A stretch of 64,000 bases of DNA from Sphingorhabdus sp. (GTDB lineage: Bacteria > Pseudomonadota > Alphaproteobacteria > Sphingomonadales > Sphingomonadaceae), in NCBI GenBank assembly GCA_028279555.1, contig JANQNO010000010.1, positions 1 to 64,000 on the forward strand. Reading direction: 5' to 3'. The translations under genes and the position numbers were made by a program. Under the pieces are notes generated by a model. That model saw only the letters and a list, made by a program, of their open reading frames with translations, was not told where the DNA came from and did no database searches. The first letter of the stretch is position 1. The number at the start of each line of letters is the position of its first letter. Shown in pieces: positions 1-9,339 of the stretch.

Positions 1-488
<488 letters not shown>

Positions 489-539
489 GATTCAAACACC
501 CAACCGGCACGGCAGAGCCGCTGACCGGAAGGACGCGAA

Positions 540-569
540 TTTCAAGGAGCCGTCCTGCACAAAAGTCAA
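540..569 (-). promoter_or_regulatory. Possible rRNA operon promoter
   Basis: On the minus strand TTGACT (rc of 564-569) is followed after 17-18 bases by CTTGAA/TTGAAA (rc of 540-546). The -35 match is good but the -10 is weak. The site lies about 55-80 bases upstream of the 16S 5' end. The assignment rests on hexamer resemblance and position only. Confidence 0.35.
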
Positions 570-1043
570 TTACATATATGGATATGCGTAAAGGACATAT
601 GTGCAAGCCGGCTAATTTGGTTACCCGAACGATCGCAGCCTTGAAGCCTGCGGATCCGGGGCCGCCGCCCACATGTCCCTTCATCTATTCATCACAATGT
701 CAAAGAGCCAACCAGCAAAAAGGGACACCCGTTGTTCCCCGATATTGCTACCGGAGGAGCGGGTGACCTTGTTTTTGGCGACCGATACGGCAGAAACACT
801 GGGCTTTGCTGCGTCGGTGGAGGGGCATATATGGGCGGCCTCCGATTCAGTCAACAACCTTTTTGCAATTTTATTACAAAAAATCACCGGTCGCCGGGCG
901 GCGAACCAGAAACAGGTTGCTGACCGACAGGTTTTCAATACCAGAAACTGGCAGAAAAGTACAGGTTCCAGTGCGGTTTAAACGCCAAATTTGCAAGCGG
1001 GCTCCATAACGGCTTGTTAAGCAAAAAAAGCTAGGCTTTTGCG
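570..1043. other. Gene-free spacer between rrn and the polysaccharide operon
   Basis: Several short overlapping reading frames cross this 474-base stretch on both strands, but none has a convincing ribosome-binding site, domain or consistent codon use. It presumably carries upstream rRNA promoter elements leftward and a promoter for the deacetylase gene rightward. A small inverted repeat, AAAAGC-TAG-GCTTTT (1026-1040), sits directly before the ATG at 1044. Confidence 0.5.
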
Positions 1044-2012
1044 ATGTTGCGGCTTTATGTCACCATAGATACCGAGTATTCGGCAGGCTTCTATCGCCCT
1101 GGCCAGCGGATGACGCGTGTGCAGAATTACGCCATGTCGCTTCTGGGGCGCACGGACAGCGGCGATGCAGGCATCGGATATCAGATGGATATCCTTGACC
1201 AGAATGGCCTGAAAGCCGTGTTTTTTGTCGATCCCATGCCAGCGCTGGCATGGGGTCAAGGTGCCATCGATGACATTGTCGGGCCGATCATCGAACGCGG
1301 CCATGACGTCCAGCTTCATTTGCACCCCGAGTGGCTGGAATTTGTCGATGACAACCCACTGGGCGATCGCACTGGCCGCAATATCGGGGATTTCAGCCTC
1401 GACGATCAAAGAACGCTGCTGAATTTTGGTATCGACGCGCTAACCGCAGCAGGCGCACCAAGACCCGCGGCGTTTCGTGCCGGCAATTATGGTGCCAATG
1501 ACGATACCCTGCGCGCACTGGCAGAAGTGGGGATTGCCTATGACACCAGCTTATGCCCGGGTATCGAAAATTCGGAATGTAGGATAGAACTACCCGAAGG
1601 AAGCATCTTACCAGTTCGGCATTGCGGAATCATCGAAGTCCCAATCGGTGCCGTGATATCGCCTGGCGGTAGAAAACGGCATGCGCAGATTACCGCACTT
1701 TCGCTGCGAGAAATGCAAAAAGCGCTATACCAGTGCCTTGATCGAGACATAACTGATTTCACAATTGTATCCCACAGTTTTGAGCTGCTGAGCCGCAACC
1801 GCAAGAGCATCAATCGCATTGTCCGTAGCAGGTTCGAAAAATTCTGTCGGTGGCTGGGCCGGACGGATAGCATCCAAACCGCAACCTATCGTGACAATCC
1901 ACCGGCAGTCGGGGGGGCGAACGACCAGAACCTGCCAGCGACAAATCTGCTGCTGACCGCCGAGCGGATGGCTGTGCAGGCAGCAAGCAACTTACTCTAT
2001 GGTGCAAAATGA
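1044..2012 (+). CDS. Polysaccharide deacetylase-family protein
   Basis: A 322-residue protein with the NodB/polysaccharide deacetylase layout: an acidic motif DTE at residues 9-11, a metal-type histidine pair HLH at 92-94 within a conserved HPEW context, and FRAGNYGAN around 144-152. Proteins of this family remove N- or O-acyl groups from cell-surface polysaccharides with a divalent metal. No signal peptide is visible, so it probably acts on a cytoplasmic or membrane-linked precursor. It opens a tight operon: its TGA overlaps the ATG of the FemAB-like gene, and a flippase follows. The substrate cannot be read from the sequence. Confidence 0.75.
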   Translation: MLRLYVTIDTEYSAGFYRPGQRMTRVQNYAMSLLGRTDSGDAGIGYQMDILDQNGLKAVFFVDPMPALAWGQGAIDDIVGPIIERGHDVQLHLHPEWLEFVDDNPLGDRTGRNIGDFSLDDQRTLLNFGIDALTAAGAPRPAAFRAGNYGANDDTLRALAEVGIAYDTSLCPGIENSECRIELPEGSILPVRHCGIIEVPIGAVISPGGRKRHAQITALSLREMQKALYQCLDRDITDFTIVSHSFELLSRNRKSINRIVRSRFEKFCRWLGRTDSIQTATYRDNPPAVGGANDQNLPATNLLLTAERMAVQAASNLLYGAK

Positions 2013-2926
2013 TGCTCCGGGAAACAGATATTGCTTTCCGGATCGGTTGCCGCAGGGTCTTCGGCCTGACCCGCAAGCTGGTAATTGCCAGCTACAGTCT
2101 GCAAGATATCCTCACAGGCCGTCGCCACCAGATTGGGCATCTGCCCGATGGCGGACAAGGCTATCGCCTTCAGTCATTGCCTGCTGGCGAGATTGCCGCA
2201 GTCAAGCGCATGTTTCCCAACATGATCGCGCACATCATGGACGGCTATCCGCGTTATTTTATCGAAATGGACGGCAGCTATGACGAATATCTGTCCGGCT
2301 TTTCCGGCAAAACCCGCTCGACGCTGCGCAGGAAGGTGCGAAAGTTCGCTGCACTCGATGGCCGCGATAAACCCGATATTCGGACCTACCACGACCCATC
2401 GCAGATCGCCGATTTCTTCAAGCTGGCAAGCGGGCTGTCCGCGAAGACCTATCAAGAACGGTTGCTCGATGCAGGGCTGCCGGCGAGCAGCGAAGACAGG
2501 GACCATGCAATCGGTCTGGCCCGCGAGAACCGGCTGCGCCTTTTCCTCCTTTTTTCCGGCGGAAAGCCGGTCAGTTATCTTTACCTGCCGGTTGAAGGCG
2601 ACACGCTGATCTATGCCCATCTCGGCTATGATCCTTCCTATGCGAAACACTCGCCGGGCACTGTGCTGCAGATGCTTGCGCTTGAAGAACTTTTTGCCGA
2701 ACAGCGCTTCAGCTATTTCGACTTCACCGAGGGCGAGGGTCCTCATAAGCGTCTGTTCGCCACCGGGCATGTGGATTGCGCCACTTTACTCCTGCTGGAA
2801 AATGGCATGGCGAACCGGTTGCTTCCTGCTGCGACGGGCCTGCTCGAAAGCGCTGTAGCCGGTCTCGGGGAGCTGGCCGAAAAGACCGGAACCAAACCAG
2901 CGCTTCGCCGGATGCTGAGAGCCTGA
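2009..2926 (+). CDS. FemAB/GNAT-like acyltransferase (Acetyltransf_6 type)
   Basis: This 305-residue protein shows the C-terminal features of FemAB-like BioF2/Acetyltransf_6 proteins: KTRSTLRRKVRKF around 95-107, a long LFLLFSGGKPVSYLYLP strand region, and GYDPSYAKHSPGTVLQMLALEELF, typical of the acyl-CoA binding turn. Such enzymes in exopolysaccharide loci are thought to acylate sugars or aminoacylate lipid-linked intermediates. The start overlaps the upstream stop (ATGATG), and one base separates its stop from the flippase ATG, so the three genes are probably translated together. The acyl donor and acceptor are unknown. Confidence 0.75.
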   Translation: MMLRETDIAFRIGCRRVFGLTRKLVIASYSLQDILTGRRHQIGHLPDGGQGYRLQSLPAGEIAAVKRMFPNMIAHIMDGYPRYFIEMDGSYDEYLSGFSGKTRSTLRRKVRKFAALDGRDKPDIRTYHDPSQIADFFKLASGLSAKTYQERLLDAGLPASSEDRDHAIGLARENRLRLFLLFSGGKPVSYLYLPVEGDTLIYAHLGYDPSYAKHSPGTVLQMLALEELFAEQRFSYFDFTEGEGPHKRLFATGHVDCATLLLLENGMANRLLPAATGLLESAVAGLGELAEKTGTKPALRRMLRA

Positions 2927-2927
2927 A

Positions 2928-4448
2928 ATGGATATCGCCGCGAAACCACCCGAGGATAATGCCGAATTTGGAAGCCGCGTGAAAAAGGCTGTCATTTGGC
3001 GTTCGGGTACGCAAATCGTCGCGCAGATAATTGCCTGGGGTTCTACGCTGCTGGTGATGCGCGCGCTGGACCCTTCCGACTATGGCATTTTTGCGATGAC
3101 GCAGGTGGTCCTGACCTTTCTGGCCTTTATGAGCGGTCACGGTTTTGCCAGTTCGCTCATCCAGTCTGAAGAGGTGACGCCGCACAAGATCAGGCAGGCC
3201 TTCGGAATGCTCCTTCTGCTCAATGCAGCAATCGCCTGCATCCAGCTGATGATCGCTCCTGCGGCAGCGGCCTATTACAAACAGGATATCGTTGCCGATC
3301 TCCTGCGCTGGCAGGCGGCCATCTATCTGGCCACGCCCTTCATGGTCTTGCCCGAAGCGCTGATGATGCGGAATCTCGAATTCAAAAAACCCGCCATCAT
3401 CAATCTGATTTCGGCGGTCATGGGTGCGACGGTGGCGCTGACCTGCGCCTATAATGGATGGGGCGTGTGGACATTGGTGGCCGCGCCAATCTCGATCTTC
3501 TGGACACGGGCGATCTGCCTGGTGATTGCGGCGCGCATGTTCATTCTCCCCAGCTTCGATTTTCGCGGTGCGGGGCATATGTTCGGCTTTGGAACAGCCT
3601 TGCTGATCAATCATTTCTTCTGGACGATCCAGAGCCAGTCGGACATTTTTATTGCTGGCCGCGTCCTCGATCCGCATACGTTGGGTCTCTATGCAGAAGC
3701 GCTTTTCTTCGCGCTGATATTCTCGTCCAAATTCATACCGCCGCTCAACGAGGTCGCCTTTCCTGCCTATTCCAAGTTGCAGAAAGACCCGGCGGCTTTT
3801 GCATGGTCGTTCCGCAAGGCGATCCGGCTGATCATGCTGATTGCCTGTCCCTTCTATTTCGGCATGCTGGTCACGGCAGCACCGATGATCGAGACGCTGA
3901 TCGGAACCAAATGGCTCGGCATGGTGCCTTTCATCCAGATCCTTGCGCTTGCGATGCCGGTAATGACTCTCCAGATCCTGTTCGGCCCCGCAACCAATGC
4001 GCTGGGCCGCCCGCGCATCCTGATGCAATGCTCGATCTTCGGCGCTATCGTGATGCCGGCGACCTATATGATCGCGATCCAGTTCGGGGCGCAGGCGCTT
4101 GCATGGGGCTGGCTGATTTCCTTCTCGATCCTGCTTGCTTTTACCTGCTGGAGATCGAACCGGCTGATCGGCGTGACCGCGCTCGATCTGTTGCGCGCCG
4201 TAGTGCCGGGCATGCTCGCCGCATCGCTGATGGCGATTATCGTCCACCTTTGCGACATCTGGCTGCTGCTCCCGCTCTGGCCGGAGATCGGCAGCGCCCC
4301 GCGCCTCGCCATTCTCGTCGCCATCGGCGGCATCAGCTATGTGGCGATGCTCTGGTTCACCGCGCGCGAAACCTTCCGGGAGGTGCTCGATCTCCTTATC
4401 AGGCGCAAGCCGCCGGAACCCGAAGCTGAGCCGGTTCCGGCGGAGTGA
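2928..4448 (+). CDS. Polysaccharide/lipid-linked oligosaccharide flippase (Wzx/MATE-like)
   Basis: This 506-residue integral membrane protein has about 12-14 hydrophobic helices starting near residue 26 and the N-terminal signature of polysaccharide biosynthesis flippases (VIWRSGTQIVAQ, then RALDPSDYGIFAMTQ). It would move lipid-linked oligosaccharide across the inner membrane. It ends the operon with the deacetylase and FemAB-like genes. The charged proline/glutamate-rich tail is cytoplasmic-looking. The gene ends back to back with the oxygenase gene on the other strand (stops at 4446-4448 and 4449-4451) with no spacer. Confidence 0.85.
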   Translation: MDIAAKPPEDNAEFGSRVKKAVIWRSGTQIVAQIIAWGSTLLVMRALDPSDYGIFAMTQVVLTFLAFMSGHGFASSLIQSEEVTPHKIRQAFGMLLLLNAAIACIQLMIAPAAAAYYKQDIVADLLRWQAAIYLATPFMVLPEALMMRNLEFKKPAIINLISAVMGATVALTCAYNGWGVWTLVAAPISIFWTRAICLVIAARMFILPSFDFRGAGHMFGFGTALLINHFFWTIQSQSDIFIAGRVLDPHTLGLYAEALFFALIFSSKFIPPLNEVAFPAYSKLQKDPAAFAWSFRKAIRLIMLIACPFYFGMLVTAAPMIETLIGTKWLGMVPFIQILALAMPVMTLQILFGPATNALGRPRILMQCSIFGAIVMPATYMIAIQFGAQALAWGWLISFSILLAFTCWRSNRLIGVTALDLLRAVVPGMLAASLMAIIVHLCDIWLLLPLWPEIGSAPRLAILVAIGGISYVAMLWFTARETFREVLDLLIRRKPPEPEAEPVPAE

Positions 4449-5405
4449 TCACGGCTTGAGCAAACCGATCTCTATCAGCCTTTCGGTCAGATAGTCGTCG
4501 GCCAGAATCGGCTCGGGATAGCGATCCGGATTTTCCGCGCTCGCGCAGCCGGGCAAGGTCGCGATCTCGAAATCGCTGCGCAGATGCAGGAAATAGGGCA
4601 TCGAATAGCGCGAATATTTCGAGCGGTCGCCCGACGGATTGACCACCCGATGCGTCGTCGAGGGCAGCACATGGTTGGTCAGCCTTTGCAGCATGTCTCC
4701 GACATTGACCGCGAGCCCGCCTTCAGGCGGAGAGACGCCCATCCAGCTGCCATCGGGGCGCAAAATTTCCAGCCCTGCTTCTTCCGCTCCCAGCAGCAAC
4801 GTGATCAGGTTGATATCCTCATGCGCGCCGGCGCGGATTGCCCCGCCGGTATCTTCGCCCTGAAGCGGCGGATAATGAAGCAGGCGCAGCACGCTGTTGC
4901 CGTCCTCTATGGCAGTATCGAACCAGTCCGGCGACAGATCCAGATAGCGCGCAATCGATGACAGTATCTTCGCGCCAACCCGGTCGAACTCTGCATAAAG
5001 CGCTGAAAATGTCTCGGCAAAGCCGTCGATACCCTCGGGCCAGATATTGTCCGGCATCGAGCTGCGCAGCGGGTTATCCGCAGCCAGTGTCCGACCGACA
5101 TGCCAGAATTCCTTGAGATCATGATGCGCCGCGCCTTTGGCAATCTCGGTCTTGAAGGGCGTATAGCCCCGCGCGCCTGCAATGCCGGGGTCATAGCCCT
5201 TTTGCTTCACCTCTTCGGGAAGATCGAAAAGCGTTTTCGTCAGCGCCCAAGCCTTGCCCACAAGGCCGGTATCCAGCCCGTGATCCTTGACCATTGCAAA
5301 GCCGAATGTCCTGAAGCTGCCGCCCAGTTCCTGCCCCAGCGCATCGGCACTATCATTCGCCAGCGAAATGACCGGCATCTTTTCTAATGTGTCGCTCATG
5401 TCCAT
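4449..5405 (-). CDS. Isopenicillin N synthase-family 2-oxoglutarate/Fe(II) oxygenase
   Basis: A 318-residue protein with the non-haem iron dioxygenase fold: iron ligands H195 and D197 (AHEDIN) and H252 (STTHRV), and the RxS co-substrate motif at R266/S268 (RYSMP). The N-terminal DIOX_N region includes MPVISL and the GFAMVKDHGL segment. These enzymes hydroxylate or desaturate small molecules. Bacterial homologues of this type are common and mostly uncharacterised. Start codons at 5405 and 5399 are both possible, with no strong ribosome site for either. It is divergent from the EVE gene across 74 bases. Confidence 0.85.
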   Translation of the reverse strand: MDMSDTLEKMPVISLANDSADALGQELGGSFRTFGFAMVKDHGLDTGLVGKAWALTKTLFDLPEEVKQKGYDPGIAGARGYTPFKTEIAKGAAHHDLKEFWHVGRTLAADNPLRSSMPDNIWPEGIDGFAETFSALYAEFDRVGAKILSSIARYLDLSPDWFDTAIEDGNSVLRLLHYPPLQGEDTGGAIRAGAHEDINLITLLLGAEEAGLEILRPDGSWMGVSPPEGGLAVNVGDMLQRLTNHVLPSTTHRVVNPSGDRSKYSRYSMPYFLHLRSDFEIATLPGCASAENPDRYPEPILADDYLTERLIEIGLLKP

Positions 5406-5479
5406 AAGGGTAACCCTAAGCAGACTGCGGCGCCAGAAAAATTGCGCTGCATCAATTTGCAGCGAGGAGAATATTCACG

Positions 5480-5944
5480 ATGGCGAAGAGACACTGGCTG
5501 GTTAAGAGCGAACCCGATGCCTATGGCTGGGATGACCTGGTGGCCGAATGGGAGGCAGGCGACAATCGCGACTACCCCGGGCAGAATCCCGGCATGTGGG
5601 ACGGGGTGCGCAATTATGCCGCGGCCAGCCATATGCGCGAGATGAAGAATGGCGACGAGGTGTTTTTCTATCATAGCCAGCAGGGGCTGGAGATTGTCGG
5701 CATCGCCGAGGTCGCGGGCGAACATTATGTCGACCCGACCGACAAGAAAGCCGGAGAACGAAAAACAAAATTTGTCTGCGTCGATCTAAAGCCCGTGCGC
5801 AGCCTGGCAAACCCCGTGAGCCTGAAACAGATCAAGGCCAATCCCGAACTGGCCGAGATGAAGCTGGTGCGGCAGGGCCGGTTGTCGGTCTCTCCGGTCA
5901 CCGATGCAGAGTGGAAGGAAATATTGAAGATGGCAGGCGAGTAG
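5480..5944 (+). CDS. EVE domain protein (thymocyte nuclear protein 1-like)
   Basis: This 154-residue protein is a single EVE domain, a PUA-like fold thought to read modified bases. It opens with the typical WLVKSEPDAYGWDDL and continues through GVRNYAAASHMREMKNGDEVFFYHS and the aromatic-lined FVCVDLKPV region. The length is typical of free-standing bacterial EVE proteins. A GAGGAG ribosome site lies about 11 bases before the ATG. No restriction or modification genes are adjacent, so its role here is open. Confidence 0.9.
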   Translation: MAKRHWLVKSEPDAYGWDDLVAEWEAGDNRDYPGQNPGMWDGVRNYAAASHMREMKNGDEVFFYHSQQGLEIVGIAEVAGEHYVDPTDKKAGERKTKFVCVDLKPVRSLANPVSLKQIKANPELAEMKLVRQGRLSVSPVTDAEWKEILKMAGE

Positions 5945-6022
5945 GAAATATTCTTGCAAAGTTGCCAAGGTTGCCGGCCTAATGGGTGGTTTTTTGGTCC
6001 GCAGCGGACGGGCATTTTCGAA

Positions 6023-6619
6023 TCACGCCTCATCTTCACCCCATTCGCCCTCTTCATGACCGTCCGCCGATGGACCGAAGCCATGCGCTTCGAAATCGGC
6101 ATTGCCTGATTCCAGCTGGTCCTCCAGCAGACCGCGCGCACGCATGAACATCACGCCGCGCGCTTCATCGGGCTGCTGCGCGATCATCGCGTCCATATAT
6201 TTGCCGAAACGCACCGGGTCGCGATAGCGCAGCAGGAACATCGTCAGCCTCTCGTCGAAATGCCGATATTCGCCCACCTGTTCCTTGCCGCGAAAAATCG
6301 GGCGCGGCACGCCGTGCAGCGCACGCGAGAAGGCGGCATCGGCCAGACGTTCGACCCCGGCATCGAGCGCGGCGCGCCAGGCGAGCCGGAAGGCAGCGGC
6401 GTCGCTGCGGTTACGCAGCTTGTAGGCGCTGGTTTGGCTCATGCCGACTGCGCGGCAAGCCTCCGAAACACAGCCGCAAGCCGCGAGTGCCTCGATAAAG
6501 GCCATCTGCCTTTCCGGTGTCCAGCCATTGTGCCGCATGCGAACGGGTACGGGATCGAATTCGGCGAGGTCGCCTGAATTTTCGTTTTGGGGCGGGTCAA
6601 TATCGTGATTCTGCGTCAT
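6023..6619 (-). CDS. Helix-turn-helix protein of unknown function
   Basis: This 198-residue protein has a recognisable HTH in residues 33-70: WTPERQMAFIEALAACGCVSEACRAVGMSQTSAYKLRNR, the kind seen in terminase-small-subunit-like or invertase-like DNA-binding domains. A helical region (AWRAALDAGVERLADAAFSRALHGV) and an acidic tail ending GEWGEDEA follow. The rest matches nothing I recognise. It stands alone between convergent and divergent neighbours, so no partner can be proposed. Confidence 0.7.
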   Translation of the reverse strand: MTQNHDIDPPQNENSGDLAEFDPVPVRMRHNGWTPERQMAFIEALAACGCVSEACRAVGMSQTSAYKLRNRSDAAAFRLAWRAALDAGVERLADAAFSRALHGVPRPIFRGKEQVGEYRHFDERLTMFLLRYRDPVRFGKYMDAMIAQQPDEARGVMFMRARGLLEDQLESGNADFEAHGFGPSADGHEEGEWGEDEA

Positions 6620-6752
6620 CCATCAGGATAAGGCACAGATGGGGGCATGTAGGAAAGGTGTTTTTTGATTCCCGGACATTCGTCAATCCCGGTTGGTGTG
6701 ATTTGAGCGGTGAGTTTCTTGGTTGAGCACCGTTCGCCGATCAAGGCACTCC

Positions 6753-6916
6753 CGTCACACCCGAGTAGGCGGGTGTGACGATGTTTTCGCCTGGCCCTGC
6801 AGTCCAAATTCTACGTCGCCCCAGCGACGGCTGGGGCCTATCCCGCGTCTCAGCTGTGAACCGAACCCTTCGTTCTTGACTTCTGGTCTGGGATAGACAC
6901 CCGCCTGCGCGGGTGT
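6753..6916. repeat. Composite palindromic repeat in a gene-free gap
   Basis: The 401-base gap 6620-7020 has no gene but several palindromes. An 11-bp hairpin arm CGTCACACCCG (6753-6763) pairs with 6770-6780, GCCCCAGC (6818-6825) pairs with 6830-6837, and ACACCCGC (6897-6904) pairs with 6909-6916. The first and third hairpins share the CACACCCG/CGGGTGTGACG sequence in opposite orientation, so they look like ends of one element. Translated on the minus strand the right end gives PAQAG, the well-known false peptide of dispersed bacterial repeats. Confidence 0.7.
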
Positions 6917-6963
6917 GACGGTTTCCGGTGTCGCCACACAGTCAAAGCCCGCCACTACCTCAG

Positions 6964-6993
6964 CCCTTCAACGCCGCCTGCGGCATCGAAGGG
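6964..6993 (-). terminator. Strong hairpin downstream of the DUF305-LVIVD gene
   Basis: CCCTTCAACGCCGC (6964-6977) faces GCGGCATCGAAGGG (6980-6993) across a two-base loop, giving 14 pairs with two G-U wobbles in RNA. It sits 28 bases beyond the stop of the minus-strand gene, so it may end or protect that transcript. There is no T-run after it, so it is not a textbook intrinsic terminator. Confidence 0.4.
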
Positions 6994-7020
6994 GCTTGTG
7001 CGCTTGTTTGGACCCTGAAC

Positions 7021-9216
7021 CTAATTTGCGGTTCGGGCAGCCGATACCTTTCTTAGCGCTGCTTTCGGCCAGGTCACCGGGAACTGCGTCTGCGGATTGA
7101 ACACCTCGCCCTGGTCCGCCGCCTCGGCAGCCGCGATTTCTTCCGCGCTCAGGAATTCGCTCGGCTCCAGGGCAAACACGTCGACGCCGCGCGCGATTTC
7201 GGTCGCATAGATGCGCCCCTTATACCAATAGGCCGACCAGTATCCGCCGGTAATCAGCTGATCCTCGTCGACCGGGCCGCGATCAAAATAGGCGATTTCA
7301 AACGGCTTTTTGGCATCGGTGAAATCGATGACGCTGACCCCGCCCTGATACCAGGCCTGCACGAAGATATCGCGTCCCGGCACCGGAATGATCGAGCCAT
7401 TGTGGGCGACGCAATTTTCCTTGTCGCCCTGCGGCGCGGGCAGCTTGTAGAGGCTACGAAATTCGAGCTTGCCATCGACAATCTCGTATATCGCGTTTGC
7501 GCCCCAGTTTCTCGGATCCGCCGCCTGACAACGCGGACGGCCGCCACCGCCCCATTCATCGGTAAACAGAACCTTGCTGCCATCATTGCTGAAGGTGGCC
7601 GAATGCCAATAGGCAAAGCCCTTGTCGACAACCTCGTCGATGCGTTTCGGATTTCTTGGATCCGTTACGTCGAAGATCACGCCATTGCCGGAACAGGCAC
7701 CGGCCGCGAGATTTTTCGAAGGGAACACCGTGATATCATGACAATGGTCGGTGCGATTTGTTTCCTGTGTATCATCACCATGATCGCCGCCCTGCCAGAG
7801 CCCTGCCAGACGCCCTGTCGCGGGGTCGGCAAAGACAGCCGGGCTGTCGACTATCCGCGCCTTTGAAGGATCAGCAAGCGGAATCTCGATCACATCGATG
7901 CGGAAAAGGGCGGTGCGATCATCGCCCGCTACATCGCCGATGCAGCCCGCCATCTCCTCCTCTTCGCGAATCCGGGATGTGCCCGAGTTGTATACGATCA
8001 GACTGTCCCGGGTTTCCTTCACCACCGAATGGGTGTGGGAACCGCGGCAGGTCTGCACCTGGCCAACCTGAACCGGGCGGGTAATGTCGGATATGTCGAA
8101 AATACGCAGGCCGCGAAAACGCTCCTCGCTAACCTTGCCTTCCACGCCCTGCAATCCGCAGTCGAGGCGCGCGCGCGTGTCCTGCACGCTCATCAGCAGC
8201 AGATTGCCGGCAATCGATACGTCGCCCTGACCGCCCGGGCAGACAACCGAGCTGACCAATGTCGGCTGGCCGTCTTCGCCCAGCCGGTAAGCATTCCATC
8301 CATGATAGTTGCCGGCAACCATTATATCGCCGGAAAAGGCCATGTCGGTATTGGCAAAGCTCAGCAGCGGTGCGCGCTCGCCAAATTCCGGCTTCTTTTC
8401 TTCATCCTCTTTTTCAGCCTTCTTGTCCTCCTCATCCCCGTCTTTCTTGGGCTTTTCGGGTTGCAAGCCAGCCGGGTTGGCAGGGTCGAAAAAGCCGGCA
8501 GGTTTGGGCAGGCTGCTGACTTTGCGCAGATTCTTTATCGCTTCTCCGGCATCGGCAAACCCTGCCTTGAGTGTAGCGCGGGGGTCTTTCGACAGGCTCG
8601 CCAAAACGGCGTTCATACGCTCGATCTCGGCAATTTGGTCGCGCTTAACATCATCTGTAAACTGCGCCATCACCGGATCATAGGCCGTGCCGGGATATTC
8701 GAGCAGTTCGTCCACCATATCGACCGCACCTTCATGATGCACGATCATCAGCTCGAGAAACAATTTGTCGAAGGCCGTACCGCGCGCTGCCGCCAATTCG
8801 CGCATCTGCTCAGGGCTGGCCATGCCCCGCATCGTGTGATGCGCATGCCCCATGCCTTCCATCATCAGGGGCTCGCTGCGGTCATCGAGCCAGCCGCGCA
8901 TGAAGTCTATCTCGTCCTTCTGGCTGGCATCGATTCGCCCGGAAACTGCGACAATGTCTTCCTGATTGGTCCGGTCCTTCACCAGCGCCGACATATCGAC
9001 CGCCTGCTGATGGTGAATGATCATGCCCTGCATGAAACGGACATCGGCGGGCGAATAGCGATTATCCGCCAGCTTTATGGCTTCTTCACTGCTGAGCTGT
9101 TTGGGTGCCTCGCCGATCGGCCCGGGCTGCATGATGGGCGCGCTGTTATTGGCGAGGAGACCAGGGGTAAAAGCTGCCGCGCCCAACAGAGCGCCCGCTA
9201 CCAGTGACATTTTCAT
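7021..9216 (-). CDS. Secreted DUF305 - LVIVD beta-propeller fusion protein
   Basis: A signal peptide (KMSLVAGALLGAAAF) is followed by a DUF305 (ferritin-like) region with two HH pairs, MIIHHQQAVDM near residue 68 and MIVHHEGAVDM near 157. A charged Glu/Lys/Asp linker spans about 254-280, and a roughly 450-residue repeat domain follows with LVIVD-type blades (LRIFDISDITRPVQVG, GVIFDVTDPRNPKRID, VSVIDFTDAKKPFEIA). Five or more cysteines lie in the propeller. Single-domain DUF305 proteins often occur with metal-homeostasis genes, while LVIVD propellers are uncharacterised. The ATG at 9216 is preferred because GGGAG lies nine bases before it; the ATG at 9225 abuts the same site. Confidence 0.8.
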   Translation of the reverse strand: MKMSLVAGALLGAAAFTPGLLANNSAPIMQPGPIGEAPKQLSSEEAIKLADNRYSPADVRFMQGMIIHHQQAVDMSALVKDRTNQEDIVAVSGRIDASQKDEIDFMRGWLDDRSEPLMMEGMGHAHHTMRGMASPEQMRELAAARGTAFDKLFLELMIVHHEGAVDMVDELLEYPGTAYDPVMAQFTDDVKRDQIAEIERMNAVLASLSKDPRATLKAGFADAGEAIKNLRKVSSLPKPAGFFDPANPAGLQPEKPKKDGDEEDKKAEKEDEEKKPEFGERAPLLSFANTDMAFSGDIMVAGNYHGWNAYRLGEDGQPTLVSSVVCPGGQGDVSIAGNLLLMSVQDTRARLDCGLQGVEGKVSEERFRGLRIFDISDITRPVQVGQVQTCRGSHTHSVVKETRDSLIVYNSGTSRIREEEEMAGCIGDVAGDDRTALFRIDVIEIPLADPSKARIVDSPAVFADPATGRLAGLWQGGDHGDDTQETNRTDHCHDITVFPSKNLAAGACSGNGVIFDVTDPRNPKRIDEVVDKGFAYWHSATFSNDGSKVLFTDEWGGGGRPRCQAADPRNWGANAIYEIVDGKLEFRSLYKLPAPQGDKENCVAHNGSIIPVPGRDIFVQAWYQGGVSVIDFTDAKKPFEIAYFDRGPVDEDQLITGGYWSAYWYKGRIYATEIARGVDVFALEPSEFLSAEEIAAAEAADQGEVFNPQTQFPVTWPKAALRKVSAARTAN

Positions 9217-9339
9217 GATCGTCATTCTCCCGCCAGTACTCAGTGTTTGTTACCCTCATCGCTAGCTGGGATTGCGAACGATGTCGAGCGTATAGAAGGA
9301 CAAGAAAAGGCGGCCTTTAATTCAGCTATGAGCAAGGCC

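Noticed and set aside
578-1009. Overlapping short reading frames upstream of the rRNA gene
   Set aside because: They overlap in several frames on both strands, lack ribosome sites and recognisable sequence, and fall in the rRNA promoter region.
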